Below are positions 31,026 through 38,314 of a stretch of 40,724 nucleotides of DNA, one piece after another. Source of the stretch: Mesorhizobium sp. B2-7-1 (GTDB lineage Bacteria; Pseudomonadota; Alphaproteobacteria; Rhizobiales; Rhizobiaceae); contig NZ_VFUA01000058.1 in the NCBI RefSeq assembly GCF_006440735.1, positions 1-40,724 on the forward strand. The letters are read 5' to 3'. The notes beneath the pieces were generated by a model. It was not told where the DNA came from. It searched no databases and saw only the letters and a program-made list of their open reading frames with translations. Every line of letters begins with the position of its first letter. The first letter of the stretch is position 1. Both the position numbers and the translations under genes were made by a program.

Positions 31026-32399
31026 TCAACGCCGTGTCCTTCCATCGAACTGTCGGACCTCGCCGTCGCCGCCGGACAGAATGCGCTGCGGATTGCGGCT
31101 GAGGTCGGTCACCGCTTCCTCGATGCGGTTGATCGAGCGCCGGCTGTCCTGCACAAGCGCCTCGACGTTTTGCAGGCCCTGGCCGGAGAAACGCGCCAGA
31201 TTGTCGGTGATGGTACCGAGTCGCGCATTCAGCGTGTCGGCCACCTGCTTGAAGGATTTCAGCGTCGCCCTGGCATCGGCCATCACGCCGTCGGCCTCGC
31301 CGGAACCGAGGATCTTGTCGACCTTGGCCAGGATGCCGTCGACGCGCACAGAGGCATCGTTGAGCCGTTGCGCGAGCTGGCGGGCGTCCTTGATGGTCTG
31401 GTCGATATCGTCGGAACGGTTGGCGATCTTGTCGGTGACCTTGGCGATGTCGGAGGCCGCCTTGTCGGCGCTGGCGCTGGCCTTCTGGATGTTCGCCAAG
31501 GCGGCCTTGACGTCGGCCGGGTCGATGCCGTCGAGCACGCCGTTGACCTTGGCCAACGTGCCTTGCGTCTGCTTGGCGAAATCGTTGATCGAGCCGACCG
31601 CCGTGTTGACGTTGCCGATGACTGTATCGAACTGCTTCGACGTCTCCTTCAGGTTCGCCGTCACCGTATCGACATTGGCCACGATGCTCTTGATCTGGTC
31701 CTTGTCGACGGAATTGAGCAGGCCTTCGGCGGCCTTCAGCGTGCTGTCGAGGCGGCCCGAGACATTCTTCAGCTGATCGGAAAGCGAGCTCACCGCCGTC
31801 AGGAACTTGTCGATGCCGTCGGAATTCTTGGCCAGCGCGTCCGAGAAGGTCTCGACATTCTTGACCGTCTGCGTCAGCGGGCCGCGAACGTCCCTGGTGA
31901 AGCCTTCGAGCTCGCTCAGCACCTTGTCGGCGCGGGTGAAGATGTTCTGCGCCGTTTGCAACAGGTTGGTGACCGCCGACGGATTGGCGGTTATCTCGGG
32001 GATCCTGCCCTCCTTCTCCGCCTCGTCGAGCAGCTTCACTTCCTTGGGGTCGGCGCCCCGCAGTTCGATATTGGCTTGGCCGGTCAGGCCGGCGAGGCCG
32101 ATATCGGCCTGCGTCGACTTGGTGATCGGCGTCATGCGGTCGATCTCGGTGTCGGCGATGGCCACCGTCGGATTGTCGACGTCGATGTAAACCCGTTTGA
32201 CGTCACCGACCTTGACGCCGTTGAACAGCACGAAGCTGCCGCGGCCGAGACCTGAGGCCGAACCCGGAATGCGCACGCGCAGCATTGTCGTCTCGCCTCT
32301 GTCGCCGATCGCCGCGGTCCAATAGACGAAGGCGAAGGCCGCCAGGATCGCACCTAGCGTGAAGATGCCGACAATTACGTAGTTGGCTCTTGTTTCCAT
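31026..32399 (-). CDS. MlaD-type MCE family substrate-binding protein
   Basis: A 457-residue protein anchored by one N-terminal helix (about residues 7-29) with the rest in the periplasm. The MCE domain occupies about residues 38-118 (VRIPGSASGLGRGSFVLFNG, then the GLTGQANIEL signature). The remaining 330 residues are a long helical tail rich in Asp, Lys, Val and Ala. E. coli MlaD is only about 180 residues, so the tail is an extension, as in other long MCE proteins that build a periplasmic tube. It lies directly after the ATPase gene (14 bp) and would bind lipid in transit between membranes. Confidence 0.92.
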   Translation of the reverse strand: METRANYVIVGIFTLGAILAAFAFVYWTAAIGDRGETTMLRVRIPGSASGLGRGSFVLFNGVKVGDVKRVYIDVDNPTVAIADTEIDRMTPITKSTQADIGLAGLTGQANIELRGADPKEVKLLDEAEKEGRIPEITANPSAVTNLLQTAQNIFTRADKVLSELEGFTRDVRGPLTQTVKNVETFSDALAKNSDGIDKFLTAVSSLSDQLKNVSGRLDSTLKAAEGLLNSVDKDQIKSIVANVDTVTANLKETSKQFDTVIGNVNTAVGSINDFAKQTQGTLAKVNGVLDGIDPADVKAALANIQKASASADKAASDIAKVTDKIANRSDDIDQTIKDARQLAQRLNDASVRVDGILAKVDKILGSGEADGVMADARATLKSFKQVADTLNARLGTITDNLARFSGQGLQNVEALVQDSRRSINRIEEAVTDLSRNPQRILSGGDGEVRQFDGRTRR

Positions 32400-32413
32400 C
32401 GCCCCACTTATGG

Positions 32414-33226
32414 CTATGCGCGCGCCGCAAGATCAAGTTGCCGGGCGCGTTTTCCGCGGAAATAGGATTTCACCCACGGCTCCTCGCTTTTCAGCATGTC
32501 GTCGATCGTGCCTTCGACCAGTACCTTCTTCTTGCCGAGCACCGCGACGTGGTCGCAAGCGGTGAACAGCGTGTCGAGGTCGTGCGTGACCATGTAGACC
32601 GTCAGGTCCATCGTGTCGCGCAGCTTGACGACAAGCTCGTCGAATTCGGCCGCGCTGATCGGATCGAGCCCCGATGTCGGCTCGTCGAGAAAGACGATGT
32701 CCGGATCGAGCGCCAAGGCGCGCGCCAGCGCCGCGCGCTTGATCATGCCGCCGGACAGCTCGGAGGGGAATTTCTGCGCGGCGTCGGCCGGCAATCCGAC
32801 CAGCTCGATCTTGAGCATGGCGAGCTCGTCCATCAGCGCCCTGGGCAGGTCGAGATACTCACGCATCGGCACCTGGACGTTTTCCAGCACCGTCAGCGCC
32901 GAAAACAGCGCGCCGTGCTGGAAAAGAACGCCGAGCCGCATGTCGATGCGCAGGCGGTCGGTGTCGCTTGCCTTGTCGACGTCGATGCCGAACAGGCTGA
33001 TCGTTCCCGATTGCTTCGGCATCAATCCCAATATGGTGCGCAGCAGCACCGATTTGCCGGCGCCCGAAGCGCCGACGAAGCCGAGGATTTCCCCGCGCTT
33101 GATGTCGAGCGAAAGCTTGTCGAGGATCAGCTTGTCCTCGATCGCGACGGTGACGTCGCGAACCGAAAGCACGATTTCGTCGTCGTTCGCGTCCTGCGCT
33201 GCCGTGGCGCCGTTGCCGTTCGCCAT
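32414..33226 (-). CDS. MlaF-type ABC transporter ATP-binding protein
   Basis: A 270-residue ATPase of the Mla lipid transport system. Walker A is GASGAGKS, the signature is LSGGMIKRAALARAL (the MIKR form typical of MlaF) and Walker B is IVFLDEPTSGLDP. The first 20 residues are a short polar extension. The start is the ATG at 33226, placed right after the permease stop (1-bp gap). The upstream part of the open frame overlaps the permease and was discarded. Confidence 0.94.
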   Translation of the reverse strand: MANGNGATAAQDANDDEIVLSVRDVTVAIEDKLILDKLSLDIKRGEILGFVGASGAGKSVLLRTILGLMPKQSGTISLFGIDVDKASDTDRLRIDMRLGVLFQHGALFSALTVLENVQVPMREYLDLPRALMDELAMLKIELVGLPADAAQKFPSELSGGMIKRAALARALALDPDIVFLDEPTSGLDPISAAEFDELVVKLRDTMDLTVYMVTHDLDTLFTACDHVAVLGKKKVLVEGTIDDMLKSEEPWVKSYFRGKRARQLDLAARA

Positions 33227-33227
33227 C

Positions 33228-34415
33228 TCAGAACCCGATCGCTGCGTAGAACATGGCGAAAAGCCCATCGAGGATGATGACGATGAAGATCGACTTCACC
33301 ACCGACGCGGTGACGTGCAGGCCGAGCGATTCGGCGCTGCCGCCGACCTTCATGCCCTCGACCGACGCGATGATGCCGATGATCAGGGCCATGAACGGCG
33401 CCTTGATCAGACCGGCAAAGATGGTGCTGAGATCGATGGCGACACGCAGCCTGTCGATGAACGCGGCCGGCGGGATGTCGGAATAGAGCCAGGCGGCGAC
33501 GATGCCGCCGGCAAGTGCTGCAAAATTGGCGATGATGGTAAGGCATGGCAGCCCGATCACCAGCGCGACGAGCCGCGGAAAGACGAGCACGCCGATCGGA
33601 TTGAGGCCAATCACCTTCAGCGCGTCGACCTCCTCGCGCATCTTCATCGAACCGATCTCGGCGGTGATGGCGCTGCCCGAACGTCCGGCAAGCATGATCG
33701 CCGTCATCAGCACCCCGAGCTCGCGCAGGATCAGCACGCCGACCAGGTCGACGACGAAGATGTTGGCGCCGAAATAGCTGAGCTGGTAGGCGCCCTGCTG
33801 GGCGACGATGGCGCCGACAATGGCCGACATCAGCACCACGACCGGTATCGCGCCTACGCCCATGCGGTCGATCTGGTTGAAGATCGCGGCCAGGTTGACC
33901 GCATGGCCACGGCCGAGCTTCATCTGCGCGCCACGGATCGTGGCGCCGAGGATGTTCATCGAGGCGAAGAAATCGTCGCGCATCTCATAGACCCGCCGGC
34001 CAACCAGCTCCAGCGCGCGCAGGACGATGTTGGGCGGCCCGGACGGGCCCGATTCGGGCTCGCGGCGGACCGCGTCGCCGACCGCGCCGAGCAGGATCGA
34101 GGCGATCTCGCTCTGCCCCTGCAAATGGACCTCGACGCCTTTCTTCTCGAAGGCGCTGGCCAGCCGGTCGATCAGCCAGGCGCCGGCCGTATCCATCTTC
34201 TCGATGTGGGAAAGGTCGAGCATCAGCTGTTTCGCGCCGCTTTTCTGCTCGATCTTGCGCATGTCGGCATCGACCAGCGCGACGGTGCGCGTCGTCCATA
34301 CACCGGAAAAGGCACAGCCCAGCACGCCGCCTTCCTCGCCCACGGCGACGCGCGGCCGGTGCTCGGCGTCCTTGGCGGCCTCGCCGCTTGCGTCGCGTTT
34401 GCGGATGGTCAACAT
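33228..34415 (-). CDS. MlaE-type permease with N-terminal STAS domain
   Basis: A 395-residue protein. Residues about 25-115 form a STAS domain (LMLDLSHIEKMDTAGAWLID is the phosphate-loop region). Residues about 130-395 are the MlaE permease, with about five helices and family patterns LRELGVLMTAIMLAGRSGSA and EVDALKVIGLNPIGVLVFPR. In E. coli the STAS protein MlaB is a separate subunit; here it is fused to the permease. It is the first gene of the four-gene operon. AGGA upstream of the ATG is the ribosome-binding site. It is divergent from the epimerase gene. Confidence 0.93.
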   Translation of the reverse strand: MLTIRKRDASGEAAKDAEHRPRVAVGEEGGVLGCAFSGVWTTRTVALVDADMRKIEQKSGAKQLMLDLSHIEKMDTAGAWLIDRLASAFEKKGVEVHLQGQSEIASILLGAVGDAVRREPESGPSGPPNIVLRALELVGRRVYEMRDDFFASMNILGATIRGAQMKLGRGHAVNLAAIFNQIDRMGVGAIPVVVLMSAIVGAIVAQQGAYQLSYFGANIFVVDLVGVLILRELGVLMTAIMLAGRSGSAITAEIGSMKMREEVDALKVIGLNPIGVLVFPRLVALVIGLPCLTIIANFAALAGGIVAAWLYSDIPPAAFIDRLRVAIDLSTIFAGLIKAPFMALIIGIIASVEGMKVGGSAESLGLHVTASVVKSIFIVIILDGLFAMFYAAIGF

Positions 34416-34492
34416 GGCGTCCTGTTTAGCGTGACGGGACTGGCGTGTCGATTTGCCGGCAGACCGGTGTCGCTCAGCTGGAGAAGAAAATC

Positions 34493-35476
34493 ATGGCGCG
34501 TGTCATTTCGGTCGAAATGGAGCGATTCCCGATCGTCGGCACCTTTACCATCTCACGCGGATCCAAGACCGAAGCCGAAGTCATCACAGTAACGATCGCT
34601 GACGGGGGACGTTCCGGACGCGGCGAGTGCGTGCCTTACAAGCGCTACGGCGAGACCATGGAGGGCGTATATGCCGCCATCGAGGCGATGCGCGATCCGA
34701 TCGTCGCCGGCATCGACCGGACCGCCTTGCTCGCGGCCATGTCCGCGGGCGCCGCCCGAAACGCCATCGACTGCGCCCTTTGGGACCTCGAAGCCAAGCT
34801 GACCGGCATGTCGGTGGCGGCGGCGATCGGCGTCCTTCCGATGAGGCCGTTGGAAACCGCCTACACCTTGTCGCTCGCCGAACCGGAGGCCATGGCGGCG
34901 CAGGCGCGCGCCAACGCCACGCGGCCTTTGCTCAAGGTCAAGATCGGCGGTGACAACGATATGGCGAGGATTCGCGCGGTGACCGAAGCCGCTCCCGAAA
35001 GCCGCATCATCCTCGATGCCAATGAGGGCTGGACCGACGAGACTATCGAGACGAACCTTGCCTTCGCCGCCCAGCACGGCATCGCGCTCGTCGAGCAGCC
35101 GCTGCCGGCCGGCAAGGACGACATCCTGCGCCGGATCGCCCATGCGGTGCCGATCTGCGCCGACGAAAGCGTGCATGCCGCAAAAGACCTCGATGCGCTG
35201 GTCGGTCTCTACGACGCCGTCAACATCAAGCTCGACAAATCGGGCGGCCTGACGGAGGCGTTGAAGCTGCGCGACCGCGCCCGCGATCTCGGCTTCGGGA
35301 TCATGGTGGGCTGCATGGTGGGCACCTCGCTCGCCATGGCGCCGGCGGTGCTTTTGGCGCAGGATGCCGACTTCGTCGACCTGGATGGCCCGCTGCTGCT
35401 GGCGCGCGATCGCGAGCCGGGCCTCGTCTACCAGGGATCGCTCGTTTCACCCCCTGACAGGGTGCTTTGGGGCTGA
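34493..35476 (+). CDS. Dipeptide epimerase (L-Ala-D/L-Glu epimerase type, enolase superfamily)
   Basis: A 327-residue enolase-superfamily enzyme. The KxK motif with catalytic lysines is K148 and K150 (LLKVKIGG). Metal ligands lie in LDANEGW, VEQPLP and ADES, and NIKLDKSGGLTEAL carries the opposite lysine. The closest fit is the dipeptide epimerase branch, which interconverts L-Ala-D-Glu and L-Ala-L-Glu during murein peptide recycling. Exact substrates of this branch vary. The ATG at 34493 was chosen for the GGAGAAG 6 bp upstream. It overlaps the convergent MFS gene by 30 bp at the 3' end. Confidence 0.9.
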   Translation: MARVISVEMERFPIVGTFTISRGSKTEAEVITVTIADGGRSGRGECVPYKRYGETMEGVYAAIEAMRDPIVAGIDRTALLAAMSAGAARNAIDCALWDLEAKLTGMSVAAAIGVLPMRPLETAYTLSLAEPEAMAAQARANATRPLLKVKIGGDNDMARIRAVTEAAPESRIILDANEGWTDETIETNLAFAAQHGIALVEQPLPAGKDDILRRIAHAVPICADESVHAAKDLDALVGLYDAVNIKLDKSGGLTEALKLRDRARDLGFGIMVGCMVGTSLAMAPAVLLAQDADFVDLDGPLLLARDREPGLVYQGSLVSPPDRVLWG

Positions 35477-36220
35477 ACGCGAGGCCAGCCCGATCAACAC
35501 CATGCCGATGACCGCGATCGGGATCATCGCCAGGAAGCCGTCCACGCCGAGCCGCTCATAGAGTGGGCCGGAAGCGAGCGTCACCGCCGCGCTGAAGGAG
35601 CCGTTGAAGAAATAGGCGATGCCTTGCGCGGCGCCGGTGCGTTCCTCGGACACCGTCTCGCCGATCATTTTCTGCAAGCCGATCAGCACCATGGCGACGG
35701 ATACCGCATGCAACGACTGAACGGCGAAGAAGCCGGCTACACCCAGGCCGAGCGGCCAGACCAACGGAAAGGCGATCCAGCGCACGATTGCGCCGATGCC
35801 GGCCACCAGCATCACCCTGGCAACCGAGATGGAAGCAAAAATACGATTGAAAAACAGAAACATACCGACTTCGCACACGACTCCCCAGGCCCATAGCAGG
35901 CCGACGACGGAATCGCCGATGCCGATCGATTTCCAGTAGATCGACACGAAGCCGTAGAGGAAAGCGTGGCTGGCGGTGATGATGCCGACGCCGAGCGTGA
36001 AATACAGGAAATAGGCGTTGAACAGGCTCGGCGCCTTCTTCGGCGCCGCCAGGATGACGGCGATCTGCTCGGCATGGAACCCTTTCGCCTGCAGCCAGAG
36101 CGGAAAGTAAGGCAAATGCGTGCCCTGCGACACGAACAAGGTCGCGAAGATCAGGCTCATGCGCAGTTCGAAATGGCTCGGCTTGACAAGCTGTTCGGGC
36201 GTTAGCGGCGGCAGCGACAT
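35447..36220 (-). pseudogene. MFS transporter (HcaT-like) with an apparent internal deletion
   Basis: An open frame of 257 residues with MFS_1-like features, whereas relatives are about 390-400. The N-terminal part (FELRMSLIFATLFVSQGTHL and PYFPLWLQAKGFHAEQIAVI) corresponds to helices 1-2. The sequence then jumps at LAAPKKAPSLFN into what looks like helix 7 (AYFLYFTLGVGIITASHAFL) and continues to the normal end. Helices 3-6 seem missing, about 130-140 residues. The frame is kept, so a shortened protein could be made but is unlikely to transport. At the junction CGGCGCC occurs twice (36029-36035 and 36041-36047). The start at 36220 is MSLPPLTPEQL. The deletion call depends on my memory of the family layout. 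Confidence 0.6.
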
Positions 36221-36420
36221 GAATCGATCCAATTTCGCTGCACTCGACTCCGTGCAACGTGTCCCGATCCCTAACATGCGGCAAAGCGCGGCGGAACTGG
36301 CTGGATCAATCGATCAAGAGCAAAGCTGTTGACGAACGAACGATGCCTGGGAGCGAGCGCGGCGCGCCCTATGTCAGGGCGACGGCGGCAGCAGGCTGAA
36401 CCGGGACAAGGCAGCCGCGT

Positions 36421-37251
36421 TCAGGCCGCCTGAGCCGCCCTGCCCTTGAGGTCGATGATGTCGACCGGCACCAGCACGTCGTTGCCGGCCGAAGCCTCGG
36501 GCAGCACATGCGCCCAGGTCAGGATCTCCATGCGGCCGTCGAAATGCTCGACCACCGCGGTGCAGCTTTCCACCCAGTCGCCGGTGTTGATGTATTGCAC
36601 GTCGCCATAGCTTTCGATCGCGGCGTGATGGATATGGCCGCAGATCACGCCATCGACATGCGAGCGCCGCGCTTCTTCCGAAAGCACGGTCTGGAACGAG
36701 CCGATGAAGTTCACCGCCTTCTTGACCTTTACCTTGGCCCATGACGAGAACGACCAGTAAGGCAGGCCGAGCAGATGGCGCAGCTTGGTCACCGCACGGT
36801 TGATCAGCATCGCCGTGTCATAGGCATAGTCGCCGAGATAAGCGAGCCAGCGCTGATTGTGCACCACCGTGTCGAACTGGTCGCCATGGATGACCAGCAG
36901 GCGCCGGCCGTCGGCGGTCTCGTGGATGGCGCGGTCGGCGACGACGATGCCGCCGAAATGCACACCCTGGAACTGGCGGGCGAATTCGTCGTGATTGCCG
37001 GCGATATAGGTGATCGAGGCGCCTTTGCGCGCCTTGCGCAGCAGCTTCTGCACCACGTCGTTGTGGCTCTGCGGCCAGTGCCAGCTGCGCCGCAGCCGCC
37101 AGCCATCGACGATATCGCCGACCAGATAGATGATTTCGGCGTCGTGATAACGCAGGAAGTCGATCAGGAAATCGGCCTTGGCCGCTTTCGAGCCGAGATG
37201 CACATCGGAAATGAACAGTGCGCGGAAAGTGCGGGGCTCTGGGTCCGACAT
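36421..37251 (-). CDS. Calcineurin-like metallophosphoesterase, UDP-2,3-diacylglucosamine diphosphatase type
   Basis: A 276-residue cytoplasmic metallophosphoesterase. The five dimetal motifs are in order: FISDVHLGS, VGDIVDGW, AGNHDE, IHGDQFD and CGHIHHA. The WHWPQSHNDVV insertion is characteristic of the LpxH-like branch often named UDP-2,3-diacylglucosamine diphosphatase. Many alphaproteobacteria use LpxI for that lipid A step, so the real substrate is uncertain. The ATG at 37251 follows AAAGGG by 10 bp. It is divergent from the SDR gene. The upstream interval 36221-36420 shows nothing recognisable. Confidence 0.85.
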   Translation of the reverse strand: MSDPEPRTFRALFISDVHLGSKAAKADFLIDFLRYHDAEIIYLVGDIVDGWRLRRSWHWPQSHNDVVQKLLRKARKGASITYIAGNHDEFARQFQGVHFGGIVVADRAIHETADGRRLLVIHGDQFDTVVHNQRWLAYLGDYAYDTAMLINRAVTKLRHLLGLPYWSFSSWAKVKVKKAVNFIGSFQTVLSEEARRSHVDGVICGHIHHAAIESYGDVQYINTGDWVESCTAVVEHFDGRMEILTWAHVLPEASAGNDVLVPVDIIDLKGRAAQAA

Positions 37252-37371
37252 CACGATTTTACCCTTTGCTTTCGCGTGCCTATGCCCCGATTCATGCAAC
37301 AACCGTATGACGGTTGCGGTTGGTCCAGCCCAGGCGCTAGCTTGCGCCGCAATTCATCAGGAGAAATCACC

Positions 37372-38151
37372 ATGGATCTCGGCATTCGCGGCAAGAAGGC
37401 CATCGTCTGCGCTTCGAGCAAGGGACTTGGAAAAGGTTGCGCCATGGCGCTGGCCGAAGCCGGCGTCGATCTCGTCGTCAATGGCCGCAACGCCGAGCTC
37501 GTGGCCAAGACCGCGAAGGAAATCCGCGACCGGTTCGCGGTCAAGGTGACCGAGATCGTCGGCGACGTGTCGAAGCCCGAGGTGCAGAAGGCGATCCTCG
37601 CCGCCTGCCCGGATCCCGACATCCTGGTCAACAACAATGGCGGCCCGCCGCTGCGCGATTTCCGCGAGCTCGACCGCACAAAGATCCTCGAAGGCGTGAC
37701 GCAGAACATGGTCACGCCGATCGAGCTCGTCCAGGCGGTGATCGACGGCATGGCCAAGCGCGGCTTCGGCCGCATCGTCAACATCACCTCGCTTTCGGTC
37801 TATGTGCCGATCCCCGGGCTCGACCTGTCGTCCGGCGCGCGCGCCGGCCTGACCTCGTTCCTCGCCGGGGTGGCGCGCACGGTGATCGACCGCAACGTCA
37901 CCATCAACAGCCTGCTGCCCGGCAAGCTCGACACCGACCGGCTGCGTGGCCCGCATGAGGCCGGCACCGCGGAAGACCCGGCCGCGGCCGCCGCGCGCAA
38001 GGCCCGCATCAGCGCCGACGTGCCGGCGAAACGTCTCGGCACGCCGGAGGAATTCGGCCAGATCTGCGCCTTCCTCTGTTCGGTCCATGCCGGCTACCTC
38101 ACCGGCCAGAACATCCCCGTCGACGGCGGTCTCTACGTCAGCGCATTCTGA
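37372..38151 (+). CDS. SDR-fold protein with atypical catalytic residues
   Basis: A 259-residue Rossmann-fold protein of the short-chain dehydrogenase superfamily. The nucleotide-binding loop is CASSKGLGKG rather than TGxxxGIG. The usual NNAG motif reads NNNGG. The expected Tyr-x3-Lys pair is missing: the aligned stretch GLDLSSGARAGL has Ser and Arg in those places. The C-terminus QNIPVDGGLYVSAF is normal. It resembles the BKR-like SDR subgroup that lacks a perfect catalytic tetrad. It may be a dehydrogenase with altered chemistry or a non-catalytic binder. AGGAG lies 8 bp upstream of the ATG. Confidence 0.85.
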   Translation: MDLGIRGKKAIVCASSKGLGKGCAMALAEAGVDLVVNGRNAELVAKTAKEIRDRFAVKVTEIVGDVSKPEVQKAILAACPDPDILVNNNGGPPLRDFRELDRTKILEGVTQNMVTPIELVQAVIDGMAKRGFGRIVNITSLSVYVPIPGLDLSSGARAGLTSFLAGVARTVIDRNVTINSLLPGKLDTDRLRGPHEAGTAEDPAAAAARKARISADVPAKRLGTPEEFGQICAFLCSVHAGYLTGQNIPVDGGLYVSAF

Positions 38152-38314
38152 CCGCCCGCAATCCAAAAGACCTGAGCCTCACAGGCCAACTGGCTGGAAT
38201 CAATTGATTATTTTCGCTCCGGCATTGTGAAGGCCGGAGCCTGCTATTTGCCGTCGCGAAAACGCGCCGACGCATGCTAGAACGCTTGAAAGCAAGGAAC
38301 AGTGGAGGGCCGCA

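Noticed and set aside
33269..34592. Plus-strand frame at 32613-34592 spanning the Mla genes
   Set aside because: It is a low-complexity Asp/His/Arg shadow antisense to mlaF and mlaE, which have complete family motifs.
36421..37251. Firm assignment as LpxH
   Set aside because: The motifs fit the branch, but alphaproteobacteria often use LpxI for this step, so I kept the family name without a gene symbol.
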